Assembly (NCBI GenBank): GCA_027033775.1
Contig: JALVKL010000125.1
Coordinates: forward strand, 1-34,258
Origin: a bacterium
GTDB lineage: Bacteria > Thermosulfidibacterota > Thermosulfidibacteria > Thermosulfidibacterales > Thermosulfidibacteraceae
Length of the DNA: 34,258 bases
Reading direction: 5' to 3'
Of this stretch, positions 20,518 to 31,356 are shown piece after piece. The notes below the pieces were generated by a model. That model did no database searches and was not told the DNA's origin. It saw nothing but the letters and a program-made list of their open reading frames with translations. A program made the position numbers and the translations under genes. Positions within the stretch are counted from its first letter, which is position 1, and every line of letters starts with the position of its first letter.

Positions 20518-21642
20518 CTACACCCCTTTTGCCAATAAGGCGCTAAAAAAGCCACCAAAACCTGCTGAAACAGAGATAAAAAGCCCCTTCTTGTATGTAA
20601 TCTCCTTTCTTATTACATTTATTTTGCCGCACTCAGGATCAAATTCTTGGTGGTTTTTTACAGGAGGAACCTTTCCCTTTTCAAGATAATCTGAAAGAAT
20701 TAAAAGCTCAGCAAGTCCACATGCTGTGACAGAGTGACCTATCAATGGTTTTAAAGCCGTAACATTTATATTTCCAAATAGCTTGGTGTAAGCTTTACCT
20801 TCGGCTTTATCGTTGGTTGGTGTGGCTGTTGCGTGGGCTTTTATAAATTCTATTTCGGCTTTCTCTTTTGTAAGATTCTCTAATAACTTTATAAAACTTT
20901 CTCCAGATGGATCCAGGGAAAACATGTGGTAAGAATCACATAAACTGTTATAGCCTTCTATGCTTAATAGGGGCGATATTGACATTTTTTCCGTCAGTCT
21001 TTCTGAGCACACAACCCCTAAAGCAATGGCATCTGAGAAGATAGTGCCGTCTCTTTCTTTATCAAAGGGCATTATCTTCCCTTTTTTTGAGACAACCCTC
21101 AGGATTTTATGATAGCTTGTTCTTGCCACTGAGGCCATACTGTTAATTCCACAAACTATTGCTGCATCCACTATCTTATTCTTTATCATTTTATAAGCTA
21201 TTCCCAGCACATCGTTTCCCGATGAACATACATGGTCTATTCCCAAGCCGTAATAAAATCTTATCCCCATATAGTTTGCTATAAGAAAGTTTATGCCGTT
21301 GTGAGTCAAAATAAAGCCGTCAGAAGGGGAGACGTTTTTTGGATTTTTTGCAGATTTAATGGCTATTTCGTCCCTTTCTCTTTCAAGTTTTGCCGCTGCT
21401 ATAATGGCTAATTTGTCCGTTTTTGATAATAGATTATCTATGGTTCTTAATTGGTCTATGCATTTTATAAGTGCCTTTAAAACGGATGGTAGTCTGTTGA
21501 ATAGCTTGTATTTCTTTTTAGGGATATAAGAGCTTGTTTCTTCTTCCCAATCTATTTTTCCGTAAAATTCCACTGGAAGCTCAGGAACTTTTAAAAATTC
21601 CTCCGTTGTTATTCTGCTTCCTTCTATAAGGTAAACTTTCAT
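20518..21642 (-). CDS. Orphan beta-ketoacyl synthase-like (KAS I/II fold) protein
   Basis: Putative Cys-His-His triad: [50 protein letters not shown]-terminal [12 protein letters not shown]. Confidence 0.75.
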   Translation of the reverse strand: MKVYLIEGSRITTEEFLKVPELPVEFYGKIDWEEETSSYIPKKKYKLFNRLPSVLKALIKCIDQLRTIDNLLSKTDKLAIIAAAKLERERDEIAIKSAKNPKNVSPSDGFILTHNGINFLIANYMGIRFYYGLGIDHVCSSGNDVLGIAYKMIKNKIVDAAIVCGINSMASVARTSYHKILRVVSKKGKIMPFDKERDGTIFSDAIALGVVCSERLTEKMSISPLLSIEGYNSLCDSYHMFSLDPSGESFIKLLENLTKEKAEIEFIKAHATATPTNDKAEGKAYTKLFGNINVTALKPLIGHSVTACGLAELLILSDYLEKGKVPPVKNHQEFDPECGKINVIRKEITYKKGLFISVSAGFGGFFSALLAKGV

Positions 21643-21681
21643 GGGCTTGCTTTTACTTCTAACTTATGTGTTGGTCAAGGA

Positions 21682-21710
21682 TTGACATGGGCTCTCTTTA
21701 TTGGTTATTT
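21682..21710 (+). promoter_or_regulatory. Predicted sigma70-type promoter for the downstream plus-strand genes
   Basis: TTGACA (21682-21687), 17-nt spacer, TTATTT (21705-21710). Confidence 0.4.
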
Positions 21711-21739
21711 CTAATGGAGATTTTACCAGGAGGACAGAT

Positions 21740-22468
21740 ATGGAAGAAATGCACAAAAACGAAGAAGATTTTGAGGAGCACAAAGAGACAGAATCTTCTG
21801 ATAAAAATAACGACTTTAAGGAGGTAAAGGTGGAGGAGAGGAAAGAGGAAAGAAGAAATGGTAATGGAAAAATTGTGGCTTATGTGGCTGTTGTAATTGC
21901 TGTTGTTGCCCTTGTTTTAAGCTTGGCGAACCTTGGGACAAGGGGAACTGTTAAGAATTTGCAAAAGAAAACAGAGTTGGTAGCTCAAAAGGAGGGTATT
22001 CTTGAAGTTAAGACTATGCAAATAGATCTTTTGTCTGATCTGGATAGAATATATGTTCTTACATTGGTTGAGCATAATTACGATAAGGCTGCTAAAGAGC
22101 TTGAAAAGGCGATGGATCTATTTAACAGAATAAAAGGCACCTTAGACGAAAATGAAGCAAAGAGGGTGCAGAGCCTTTTTGCTTCGTTGAAAGCGGAGAT
22201 AGAGAAGGGTCCTTCTCCCATTCCAGAAATTATATCTGAGATAAGGTCCAGTATTGCGGGAATTTCAGTCAAGCCAGTTTCTGAGGTCAAGCCACCAGAG
22301 GCTAAAAAGGAAGTGGCTGTTGTAAAGAGAAAGAAAGCCCCTCAGGAGGTTGTTCAGAAAAAAGCACCTGAGCAGGTTAAAGAAGAACAGGTTCAGGAAA
22401 AGCCTTCTTCTCTTAAAAAGTTCTATGATTTCTGGAGCAGTTTAGGAAAGAAGTTAGTCAAGAAATAG
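21740..22468 (+). CDS. Single-pass membrane protein with charged N-terminus and Lys/Pro/Glu-rich C-terminus, unknown function
   Basis: AGGAGG precedes ATG 21740. Acidic/Lys-rich N-terminus, TM segment IVAYVAVVIAVVALVLSLANLG, helical ectodomain and basic tail. Confidence 0.65.
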   Translation: MEEMHKNEEDFEEHKETESSDKNNDFKEVKVEERKEERRNGNGKIVAYVAVVIAVVALVLSLANLGTRGTVKNLQKKTELVAQKEGILEVKTMQIDLLSDLDRIYVLTLVEHNYDKAAKELEKAMDLFNRIKGTLDENEAKRVQSLFASLKAEIEKGPSPIPEIISEIRSSIAGISVKPVSEVKPPEAKKEVAVVKRKKAPQEVVQKKAPEQVKEEQVQEKPSSLKKFYDFWSSLGKKLVKK

Positions 22469-23413
22469 TTGTTATTAAGAGTTGAGAATTTAAGGGTTAA
22501 GTTCTCTGTTTCAAAAGGGGAAAGTTTAGAGGCCCTTAAAGGGGTCTCTTTTTTTATTAGCAAGGGGGAAATTTACTGTATGCTTGGTGAGTCTGGTTCA
22601 GGGAAAAGCGTGACGGCTAAATCTATAATACGGCTTCTTCCTCCTCAGGCTTCAATGGACGGAAGGATCATTTTTGAAGGCAAGGAACTTCTTTCACTGA
22701 GCGAAAAAGATATGAGGAGAATAAGGGGAAGTAATATTACTATAATTTTTCAGGAACCTATGACTTCCCTAAATCCTACCATGAAGGTTGGAGATCAGGT
22801 TGCAGAGGTTTTGTGTGTACACAAAAACATGAAAAAAAAGGAAGCTTTAAAAAGGGTTATAGATCTTTTCAATGAGCTCTTGATTTCTGATGCTGAAAAA
22901 AGAATTCATGCCTATCCCCATATGTTGAGTGGCGGTATGAGGCAGAGGGTTATGATAGCTATGGCTATCATAGGTGATCCTAAACTTGTTTTGGCTGATG
23001 AGCCTACTACTGCTTTGGATGTTACTGTTCAAGCTCAGATCTTAGGTATTATGAAAGATCTTGTAAAAAGAAGAGGTGTTTCTCTATTTTTTGTTACCCA
23101 CGATATTGGTGTGGCATCGGATATGGCTGATAGAATAGGTGTGCTTTACAGAGGCATTCTTGTAGAGGAGGGAACTGTTGAGGAGCTTATAAACAAGCCT
23201 TTGCACCCTTACACCCTTGATCTCATAAAAGCCATCCCCACAACTGAAAAAAAGGAGTTTGATATAGAAATTTCTGAGGCTACAGAAGATTTTCAAGGTG
23301 GATGCCCCTATTTTGGAAGATGCAGTAAAGCAAAAGAAGCATGCAGGAAGGTATTTCCCCAATGGATTGAAAAAAGCGCTACACATAAGGTTAGGTGTTT
23401 AAATGTTGATTAA
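22469..23413 (+). CDS. Oligopeptide/dipeptide ABC transporter ATP-binding protein (OppD/DppD type)
   Basis: Walker A GESGSGKS, QEPMTSLNPTMKVGDQ, LSGGMRQRVMIAMAI, Walker B LVLADEPTTALDV, and the C-terminal Opp/Dpp extension (GCPYFGRCSKAKEACRK). TTG start. Confidence 0.9.
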   Translation: MLLRVENLRVKFSVSKGESLEALKGVSFFISKGEIYCMLGESGSGKSVTAKSIIRLLPPQASMDGRIIFEGKELLSLSEKDMRRIRGSNITIIFQEPMTSLNPTMKVGDQVAEVLCVHKNMKKKEALKRVIDLFNELLISDAEKRIHAYPHMLSGGMRQRVMIAMAIIGDPKLVLADEPTTALDVTVQAQILGIMKDLVKRRGVSLFFVTHDIGVASDMADRIGVLYRGILVEEGTVEELINKPLHPYTLDLIKAIPTTEKKEFDIEISEATEDFQGGCPYFGRCSKAKEACRKVFPQWIEKSATHKVRCLNVD

Positions 23414-23455
23414 TTTAATAACATTTCATATATTTAACATGGGAGGTAAAGGGTT

Positions 23456-24214
23456 ATGTTGAGGATAGAGGATTTGGTGGTTGAGGTTGCAGGTAAAGAG
23501 ATCCTTCATGGTGTTAGCCTTTTTGTGAGGGAAGGCGAAGTTGTAGCTCTTATGGGTCCCAATGGATCAGGTAAAAGCACTCTCATAATGACTATAATGG
23601 GTTTTTCTGAGTATAAGGTAAAAAGAGGAAAAATATGGTTTAAAGGTAAGGACATAACGAATCTTCCAGTTTATGAGAGGGTTAAGTTGGGTATAGGACT
23701 TGCCTTTCAAAGGCCGCCAGTGATAAAGGGCGTTAAAACACGACAAATCGTTGAGATTGCTGCCTCTGCTAGGGGAAGAAAGGTTGATGTGGTTGAACTG
23801 GCCAAGGAACTTGATTTTGAGGATTTTCTAGACAGGGATGTCAATTATGGATTTTCAGGGGGAGAGATGAAAAGATCTGAGATTCTTCAGCTTCTTGCCA
23901 TGGATCCAGATCTTCTTTTGTTGGACGAACCTGAGTCTGGAGTTGATCTTGAAAGCATAAGCCTTTTGGGAAGAGTTATAAACAAAATTCTTATGAGGGA
24001 TATTGAGCCTTTGCCTGATAAAAGCTTTAAAGAGGTAAAAAGTCACAGGAAAAGCGCCCTTATAATTACCCATACCGGTCATATATTGAAATATGTTGAG
24101 GCTGACAGAGGCTATGTTCTTATCAATGGCAGGATTGCCTGTTCTGGCAATCCTAGGGAAATTTTAAAGACTGTGGAAAAATATGGATATGGGGAGTGTT
24201 TAAAATGCGTGTAA
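23456..24214 (+). CDS. sufC: SufC-like Fe-S cluster assembly ATPase
   Basis: [65 protein letters not shown], followed directly by a SufB/D family gene. Confidence 0.88.
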   Translation: MLRIEDLVVEVAGKEILHGVSLFVREGEVVALMGPNGSGKSTLIMTIMGFSEYKVKRGKIWFKGKDITNLPVYERVKLGIGLAFQRPPVIKGVKTRQIVEIAASARGRKVDVVELAKELDFEDFLDRDVNYGFSGGEMKRSEILQLLAMDPDLLLLDEPESGVDLESISLLGRVINKILMRDIEPLPDKSFKEVKSHRKSALIITHTGHILKYVEADRGYVLINGRIACSGNPREILKTVEKYGYGECLKCV

Positions 24215-25263
24215 AAGAGGATTTTAATTTGGAAATGGTAGGAATAGATGTTGAGGAAAGGGAAAGGGCTGGAACTTATATGCAAGTTGACTCTGGTGTT
24301 CTTAGGTGCACTGTAAAACAGCCTGGGCTTGTCATTATGTCAACAAGAGAGGCTCTTAAAGAACTTCCTGAGGCTAAGGACTATTTATGGAATGCTTTGG
24401 AAGAGGATCCCAATTTAGGCGCTTTTTCTAACGGGTATTTTATAAAAACTGAGCCCAATGCCAATATTCTCTTTCCTGTTCAGGCTTGTCTTCTTATAGA
24501 AAAGGATGAGACTCAGCATGTGCATAACATAATAATAGCCGAGGAAAATTCCGAGTTGAGGGTTATCACAGGTTGTGCCAGCAAACCTCAAAGGGGAAAG
24601 CATATAGGTGTTAGTGAATTTTACGTAAAAAGAGGGGCCAAGCTTCATTTTACTATGATACATATGTGGGGCAGAGAGGTTGAGGTTTTGCCCAAAACAG
24701 CAGTTATAGTAGAGGAAGGGGGTGTTTTTATAAGCGATTATATCTGCCTTCACCCTGCCGCTAAAATAAAGGCGTATCCTACTGTTTATCTTGTAGGTGA
24801 GAAGGCTACAACAAGACTTCAAACAGTGCTCGTCTCTACTGTTGGATCTCACCTTGATCTTGGTTCTAGGGCTTATTTGAGAGCCAAGGACACAAAGGCT
24901 GAAATTATTTCAAGGGTAGTCTGTTTTGGTGGAGATGTAATAGCCAGGGGCCACTTGATAGGAGAATATCCAGGGGTTAAAGCTCACCTTGAGTGTAAAG
25001 GACTTCTTCTTTCTCCTAACGGCAGGATACATGCCATTCCCGAGCTTGAGGGCAGAGCTGTAGATCTTGAAATGTCACACGAGGCGGCTGTTGGTAAGAT
25101 TGCCAAAGAGGAGATAGAATATCTTATGGCGCGTGGGCTTACAGAGGAAGAGGCTACTTCCACCATTGTTAGAGGTTTCTTGAACGTGGATATCCTTGGT
25201 ATTCCTGAGAGTTTGAAGAAGGAGCTTGATAAGATAATAGAGATGAGTGAGGATGCCCATTAA
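24205..25263 (+). CDS. SufB/SufD family Fe-S cluster scaffold protein
   Basis: SufB/D beta-helix pattern: [31 protein letters not shown]-terminal [47 protein letters not shown]. Confidence 0.9.
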   Translation: MRVKEDFNLEMVGIDVEERERAGTYMQVDSGVLRCTVKQPGLVIMSTREALKELPEAKDYLWNALEEDPNLGAFSNGYFIKTEPNANILFPVQACLLIEKDETQHVHNIIIAEENSELRVITGCASKPQRGKHIGVSEFYVKRGAKLHFTMIHMWGREVEVLPKTAVIVEEGGVFISDYICLHPAAKIKAYPTVYLVGEKATTRLQTVLVSTVGSHLDLGSRAYLRAKDTKAEIISRVVCFGGDVIARGHLIGEYPGVKAHLECKGLLLSPNGRIHAIPELEGRAVDLEMSHEAAVGKIAKEEIEYLMARGLTEEEATSTIVRGFLNVDILGIPESLKKELDKIIEMSEDAH

Positions 25264-25286
25264 CTTCTTTTACGGAGGTTTGCAAA

Positions 25287-27242
25287 ATGTCAGAACTACC
25301 AGGGGTGGGCAGTTCAATTCGTGGCTTTAGGCTTTCTGAGCTTCCTCCTGTGGAGCTTGAAAGATTAAAGGAGCTTTCACGTATATGCAAAGGTGATATT
25401 TTGAAGATGACAAATATAGCCGGTTCTGGCCATCCAGGTGGTTCAATCTCTTCTTTAGACATCTTCCTTGTTGTTTTTTCTTACGCGAACATTGATCCTA
25501 CTGACCCTAATATGGAATCCAGAGACAGGATAGTCGTAAGTCATGGCCATACCTCACCGGGAGTTTATTCGGTTTTGGGAAGGCTCGGTTTTTTTGATAT
25601 TGATGAGGCTATTGCCACCTTTCGAAAGGCAGGTAGCATCTTTGAAGGACACGTGGAAAGGATTGTTCCTGGTATAGAATGGTCAACAGGCAATTTAGGT
25701 CAGGGACTTTCTGCCGGTTGTGGCTTTGCCCTTGCTGCTAAGATTAACAACAGGGATTATCACACCTTTGTTTTGATGTCTGATGCTGAGCAGGCTAAAG
25801 GGCAGGTGGCTGAAGCAAGGAGATTTGCAAAAAAATTTAATCTAAATAACATTACAGTAATCATAGATTTTAACAACATACAGATAAGCGGAAAACTTAA
25901 CCAAGTTATGCCTATAAATATAAAGGGCAACTATGAAGCCGATGGGTGGAAGGTTCTTGAGGTTGATGGACATGATCATCAGCAGATTTACAAAGCTATA
26001 AAAATTGCCATTGAGGATAAAGCTTTTCCGTACGCTATAATAGCCCATACTGTTATGGGAAAAGGAGTGTCCTTTATGGAAGATGATGAGCAATATCACG
26101 GCAGGGCTCTTAAGGAAAATGAGATAGTCCACGCCTTTGAGGAGCTGGATATAGTAAATGACAGGGCAAAATATAGAGTTTTAAGGGATAAGATTGAGAT
26201 ATCCAGAAAACCCGATAGCTGTTTAAAATACAAAGTGAACCTGGATTTGGGCAAACCCTTTACCTATGCTCCTAAAGATAAAATAGATAATAGAGCCGCT
26301 TTTGGAAAAGCTCTTCTTGATCTTGGCAAGAGGAATTGTAAGGTGGAAGGAAGAACACCTATAGTGGTTTTCGATTGTGATCTTAGAGATTCTGTTAGGA
26401 CTGGTTGGTTTGCCAGAGAGCTTCCTGAATTCTTTTTTGAAGCAGGGGTTCAGGAACACAGTACAGCCACCATAGCTGGAGCTATTTCTGTTTGTGGTAT
26501 TATATCTGTTTTTGCGGATTTTGGTGTGTTTGGTATAGATGAGGTTTATAACCAACACAGGCTCAATGATATAAATTGTACAAATTTGAAGCTTATACTT
26601 ACCCATTTAGGTATAGATGTGGGACAGGATGGAAAGACACATCATTGTATAGATTACATTGGACTTTTGAGGAATCTTTTTGGTTTTAAACTCATCATCC
26701 CTGCCGATGCGAATCAGATGGATAGAGTAATAAGATACATATTCTCAGAATACGGTAATTTTGCCGTGGGTATGGGTAGGGAATCTCAACCTATTATAAC
26801 AGATGCTAAGGGCAATGCTGTGTTTGGACAAGGATACAACTTCCAATATGGGAAGATAGACGTTGTAAGAGAGGGGAAGGATATAACCGTTTTGAGTTAT
26901 GGAAATATGCTTTATAGAGCAGTGGAAGCCTCTGATAGACTTAAAGGTGAGGGATTCAGTGTTAGGGTGGCCAATGTATCCTGTGTCTTAGATCCTGATA
27001 TATATCAGATTTTAAAGTGGGCAGAGGAAGGTCCCATATTGGTTTATGAAGATCATCATATATCAACAGGGTTGGGGTCAATTATAGCTGATAAAGTGAT
27101 TGAGAAAAGGTCGTGTATAAAGCTCATCAAAATGGGGGTTAGAAGATACGCTCCCTCTGGGCTTCCCGATGAGCTTTACGAGGTTGAAGGCTTAAGTGTA
27201 AATCATCTTATAGAGAAAATTAAAGAGGAGATTGGAAGATGA
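25287..27242 (+). CDS. tkt: Transketolase (full-length, divergent)
   Basis: SGHPGGSISSLDIFLVVF, RDRIVVSHGHTSPGVYSVLG, TGNLGQGLSAGCGFALAAK, IIDFNNIQISG, EAGVQEHSTATIAGAIS, THLGIDVGQDGKTHH. Confidence 0.85.
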   Translation: MSELPGVGSSIRGFRLSELPPVELERLKELSRICKGDILKMTNIAGSGHPGGSISSLDIFLVVFSYANIDPTDPNMESRDRIVVSHGHTSPGVYSVLGRLGFFDIDEAIATFRKAGSIFEGHVERIVPGIEWSTGNLGQGLSAGCGFALAAKINNRDYHTFVLMSDAEQAKGQVAEARRFAKKFNLNNITVIIDFNNIQISGKLNQVMPINIKGNYEADGWKVLEVDGHDHQQIYKAIKIAIEDKAFPYAIIAHTVMGKGVSFMEDDEQYHGRALKENEIVHAFEELDIVNDRAKYRVLRDKIEISRKPDSCLKYKVNLDLGKPFTYAPKDKIDNRAAFGKALLDLGKRNCKVEGRTPIVVFDCDLRDSVRTGWFARELPEFFFEAGVQEHSTATIAGAISVCGIISVFADFGVFGIDEVYNQHRLNDINCTNLKLILTHLGIDVGQDGKTHHCIDYIGLLRNLFGFKLIIPADANQMDRVIRYIFSEYGNFAVGMGRESQPIITDAKGNAVFGQGYNFQYGKIDVVREGKDITVLSYGNMLYRAVEASDRLKGEGFSVRVANVSCVLDPDIYQILKWAEEGPILVYEDHHISTGLGSIIADKVIEKRSCIKLIKMGVRRYAPSGLPDELYEVEGLSVNHLIEKIKEEIGR

Positions 27243-28570
27243 GAATAGTTGTAATTGGTGGTGTAGCTGGGGGTATGTCAGCGGCAGCAAAAGCTAAAAG
27301 AACCAATAAAAATGCAGAGATAATAGTGTTTGAAAAGGGAAGATTTGTATCTTACGGGGCTTGTGGTATCCCTTACTTTTTGTCAGGGGAGATTGAAAGC
27401 TACGAAAGTCTTATAGTTAGAAAGCCTGAGGATTTTGAAAGGGCGGGTATAAAGGTCAATTTAAATGCAGAGGTTAAAGAGATTGATGTTAAGAATTTTA
27501 ACTTGACGGTGGAAATCAACGGTGCAAATGAAAAGGTCGGCTTTGATTCCCTTATTATTGCCACAGGTGCTTCTTCTAAGAGATTGCCTGTGGAAGGAAG
27601 GGATCTTGAAGGTGTCTTTACCCTGAAGAGTTTGGATGATGGTATAGCCATCAAAGATTATATTAAAAGAGCTTCTGTAAAAAGGGTGGGAATTGTTGGG
27701 GCAGGTTTTATAGGTCTTGAGCTCATAGAGGCTTTTGTTAAGCAGGGATTAGAGGTGGTCAGTGTTGATATTGTCTCTTCTCCACCCCCTCAGTTTGATG
27801 AGGATATGGTAGATTTTGTTAAGGAAAAGGTGGAGGAATATAAGGTAAAAACATATTGGGGCGCTGGCATAGATAGGATAGAAGGTGCGGATAAAGTGGA
27901 AGCTATGGTGATCGAGGGAGAAAGGGTTCCTGTGGATATGGTGATCTTTTCCGTTGGCGTTTCTCCCAACTCTGAAATAGCGAAGAATGCGGGATTGGAG
28001 CTTTCTGTGGCTGGCTCTATAAAGGTGGATGAACGGATGCAAACCAGTGTTGACAATATTTATGCTGCTGGAGACTGTACTCACTCCTACAGCGCGGTTA
28101 CAGGAAAGCCTGTGTACCTTCCTTTGGGAAGTCTTGCCAACAGACATGGAAGGGTTGCAGGAACTAACGCAGCAGGAAGGCTGGCTTTTATGAAGCCTAT
28201 AGCTGGTACATCCATAGTGAAATTTTTTGATATTGGCCTTGCCAGAACAGGCTTAACAGAGACAGAGGCCAAGAGGGAAGGATTCGATGTGGATTCTGTG
28301 GTAATAAAAGCTTATGATAAAGCACATTACTATCCCGGTGCTGGTAAAATCAAAGTTAAGCTGGTCTGGAACAGAAAAGACGGCGCACTGTTAGGTGCTC
28401 AGCTTTCTGGCCCTTATATGTCGGTAAAAAGAATAGATGTAATCTCTTCTCTAATTATAAAAAAGGCATCAGTGGAGGATTTAAAAGCTGTTGATCTTGC
28501 CTATTCTCCTCCCTTTTCCCCTGTTTGGGATCCCCTTTCTATTGCCGCAAACCAAGCAGTTAAGGATTAA
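27239..28570 (+). CDS. CoA-disulfide reductase-like FAD/NAD(P)-dependent oxidoreductase
   Basis: [34 protein letters not shown] (redox Cys), [53 protein letters not shown]. Confidence 0.88.
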   Translation: MRIVVIGGVAGGMSAAAKAKRTNKNAEIIVFEKGRFVSYGACGIPYFLSGEIESYESLIVRKPEDFERAGIKVNLNAEVKEIDVKNFNLTVEINGANEKVGFDSLIIATGASSKRLPVEGRDLEGVFTLKSLDDGIAIKDYIKRASVKRVGIVGAGFIGLELIEAFVKQGLEVVSVDIVSSPPPQFDEDMVDFVKEKVEEYKVKTYWGAGIDRIEGADKVEAMVIEGERVPVDMVIFSVGVSPNSEIAKNAGLELSVAGSIKVDERMQTSVDNIYAAGDCTHSYSAVTGKPVYLPLGSLANRHGRVAGTNAAGRLAFMKPIAGTSIVKFFDIGLARTGLTETEAKREGFDVDSVVIKAYDKAHYYPGAGKIKVKLVWNRKDGALLGAQLSGPYMSVKRIDVISSLIIKKASVEDLKAVDLAYSPPFSPVWDPLSIAANQAVKD

Positions 28571-28572
28571 AT

Positions 28573-29358
28573 ATGGTGGAGATACATTCCACAGCCATCG
28601 TGGATCCATCGGCGGAAATAGACGAAGATGTCAAAATTGGCCCATATGCCTTTATAGAAGGCAAGGTTAAGATTGGAAAAGGCACAGTTGTAGGGGCTCA
28701 TACTGTCATTCATTCTGGTACTGAAATTGGGAAAGATAATAAAATAGGTGTTCATGTGGTTTTAGGTGGGGAACCTCAGCATTTGTCTTATAAAAGGGAA
28801 GAGACCTTTCTCAAAATAGGGGATAGAAACATCATAAGGGAGTTTGTATCAATACACAGATCTTTTCGCGAAGGATGTGCAACTGTTATAGGAAATAACT
28901 GTTATATAATGGCTTCCTCTCATATAGGACATGATTGTGTTATAGGTGATGATGTTATAATAACGAGTTTTGCAGGGATATCGGGGCATGTAATAATAGA
29001 AGAGAAAGCTGTTGTAGGCGGGCATGTGGGAATACACCAGTTTGTGAGGATTGGCAAACTTGCCATGCTTTCTGGAAGTTCTGGTATAGCACAGGATGTA
29101 CCTCCTTTCTGTATAGCGGCTGGAAGGCCCGCCAAGGTTTATGGTTTAAATGTTGTTGGTTTAAAAAGAGCGGGTTTTGATTCTGAAAAAAGAAAAATTA
29201 TAAAAAAGGCCTTTGATATGTTTTACAGAAGTGGACTTCCTAAAAGGGAAGTTTTAAAAAGATTAGAGGAAATGGATGATCCAGAGGTTAGGCATTTTGT
29301 TGAATTTGTGAGGAGTTCAGAAAGGGGGGTTTGTTCCTTTGCCAGGGATGTCAAATAG
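28573..29358 (+). CDS. lpxA: Acyl-[ACP]-UDP-N-acetylglucosamine O-acyltransferase
   Basis: Left-handed beta-helix hexapeptides; [90 protein letters not shown]. Confidence 0.95.
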   Translation: MVEIHSTAIVDPSAEIDEDVKIGPYAFIEGKVKIGKGTVVGAHTVIHSGTEIGKDNKIGVHVVLGGEPQHLSYKREETFLKIGDRNIIREFVSIHRSFREGCATVIGNNCYIMASSHIGHDCVIGDDVIITSFAGISGHVIIEEKAVVGGHVGIHQFVRIGKLAMLSGSSGIAQDVPPFCIAAGRPAKVYGLNVVGLKRAGFDSEKRKIIKKAFDMFYRSGLPKREVLKRLEEMDDPEVRHFVEFVRSSERGVCSFARDVK

Positions 29359-30322
29359 AGTTAAGGCTGGCGTGATTGGTGTTGGCAGGATGGGAGAGTA
29401 TCATGCCGGAGCCTACACCGAAATTCATTATGTTGATCTGGTTGGTGTAGCTGATATAGACGAGGAGAGGCTCAAAGTTATTTCTGAAAGATATGGAATT
29501 CCTGGTTATAAAGATTATAGAGAGCTTTTGGACAAAGTTGATGTGGTCACAGTTTCTGTTCCTACTGCTTTACATTACCAAATCGCTAAGGAGTGTATAG
29601 AAAAAGGTGTGCATGTATTAGTTGAAAAACCTATAACATACACTTTGGAGGAGGCGAGGGATCTTTTTAGGCTTGCCATGGAGAAGGGGGTTGTTCTTCA
29701 TGTTGGTCATGTTGAAAGATTCAATGGGGCTGTCCAGGAGCTTATGAACATAGTTTCTAATCCCTTGCTTATAGAAACAAGAAGGCTTGGCCCTTTCTCT
29801 CCGAGAGTGGCAATGGATAGTGTAGTGTTGGATTTAATGATACACGATATAGACATAGTATTGAGGTTGGCAAGATCAGAGGTTGTTGAGGTTGAAGCTA
29901 CAGGTGTTTCTGTATTTTCCAACAAATGCGATGCCGCCATTGTTAATTTGAGATTTGAGTCTGGATGCGTGGCAACCCTTACAGCCAGCAGGGTTACCCA
30001 GAACAAGATTAGAACCATGGCAGTTTCGGAAAAGGATTTTTATGTCTTCTTGAATTTCACAGAACAGGATATTCATATACACAGACAGGCTTACTCCGAA
30101 GCTGTTAGATTAAAGGATCAGTTGAGATATAAACAGAGTTCCATTATAGAGCAGGTGTTTGTACACAAGGGGAATCCTCTTAAATTGGAGCTTATGCACT
30201 TTATCGAATGCGCCATGAACAACTGTAAAAGAATGGTTCCTGTGGAGAGTGAGCTAAAGTCTTTGGAGATTGCCCTTAAAATTGAGGATATACTAAAAGA
30301 AAAAGGAGTTATAAAGGAGTAG
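29348..30322 (+). CDS. Gfo/Idh/MocA family oxidoreductase, lpxA-linked
   Basis: [66 protein letters not shown]; start overlaps the lpxA end. Confidence 0.88.
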   Translation: MSNRVKAGVIGVGRMGEYHAGAYTEIHYVDLVGVADIDEERLKVISERYGIPGYKDYRELLDKVDVVTVSVPTALHYQIAKECIEKGVHVLVEKPITYTLEEARDLFRLAMEKGVVLHVGHVERFNGAVQELMNIVSNPLLIETRRLGPFSPRVAMDSVVLDLMIHDIDIVLRLARSEVVEVEATGVSVFSNKCDAAIVNLRFESGCVATLTASRVTQNKIRTMAVSEKDFYVFLNFTEQDIHIHRQAYSEAVRLKDQLRYKQSSIIEQVFVHKGNPLKLELMHFIECAMNNCKRMVPVESELKSLEIALKIEDILKEKGVIKE

Positions 30323-31327
30323 TTGAAGACAGTCTTTGTAGCTTTAAGTGGAGGAGTGGATTCTACCTTTTCGGCATTAAAACTTAAATCCGAAGGTTAT
30401 AATGTTGTAGCACTCACTATGGACATCGGAATCCCCATCTCTAAATTTTGGGTAGAGGCATCTAAAAGAGTGGCTTTTTCGTTAGGGATTATCCTTAATG
30501 TGGTTGATCTTTCTAAAGAATTTAAAAGGTTTGTTATTGATTATTTTGTGAATGAGTATCTTTCAGGAAGAACTCCCAATCCGTGTGCTATTTGCAATAA
30601 GTACATAAAATTTGGCTATTTAAGGGATCACGCTTTTTCTATGGGAGCCGATCTTTATGCAACGGGACATTATGCATGCCTAAACAATGGCATTTTGTCT
30701 AAAGCTTTTGATATTAAAAAGGATCAGAGCTATTTTCTCTGCTTGGTTGAGAGAGAAAAATTTTCTTCCGTTATCTTTCCCATGTGTAAGGTTGAAAAAT
30801 CCGTTGCCATGACAAGTGTTAGGGATTTGGTTCAGAGTATTCCTAAAGAGAGCCAAGAGGTCTGTTTTCTTCAGGGAACAGATTATAGAAAACTTATACT
30901 TGAAAGGATTGGCCACAAAAGGGGTGTTTTTGTGGATAAACACGGCAACTTCTTAGGAGAACATGATGGATATTTTCTGTTCACCATTGGACAGAGAAGA
31001 AAACTCGGTGTGAATTTGGGAAGGCCACTTTATGTAATTGACATAATACCAGAGAAGAATATTGTGGTTTTAGGTGAAGAGGGTGATCTCTTAAAAAAAG
31101 AGATGAGGGTCTCTTCCATCAATTGGTTTGTGGATTTAAAGAATTTAAGTTTTCCCATGGAGGTTGAGGTTAAGATACGAAGTCAGCATGAACCTGCTAA
31201 GGCTTTTCTTTACAAAGATGGCAGAGTTCAATTTTTCGAGCCACAAAAGGCTGTGACTCCCGGTCAAGTAGCTTGCTTTTACAAGAACAGCATTGTTGTG
31301 GCAGGAGCAATTATAGATTATAATTGA
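30323..31327 (+). CDS. mnmA: tRNA-specific 2-thiouridylase
   Basis: VFVALSGGVDSTFSALKLKSEGYNVVALTMDI, RTPNPCAICNKYIKFGYL, DLYATGHYA, DQSYFLC, SQEVCFLQGTDYR, GQRRKLGVNLGRPLYV. TTG start. Confidence 0.93.
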   Translation: MKTVFVALSGGVDSTFSALKLKSEGYNVVALTMDIGIPISKFWVEASKRVAFSLGIILNVVDLSKEFKRFVIDYFVNEYLSGRTPNPCAICNKYIKFGYLRDHAFSMGADLYATGHYACLNNGILSKAFDIKKDQSYFLCLVEREKFSSVIFPMCKVEKSVAMTSVRDLVQSIPKESQEVCFLQGTDYRKLILERIGHKRGVFVDKHGNFLGEHDGYFLFTIGQRRKLGVNLGRPLYVIDIIPEKNIVVLGEEGDLLKKEMRVSSINWFVDLKNLSFPMEVEVKIRSQHEPAKAFLYKDGRVQFFEPQKAVTPGQVACFYKNSIVVAGAIIDYN

Positions 31328-31356
31328 TAATCATTAAACTATCGGGGGGATGTGGA

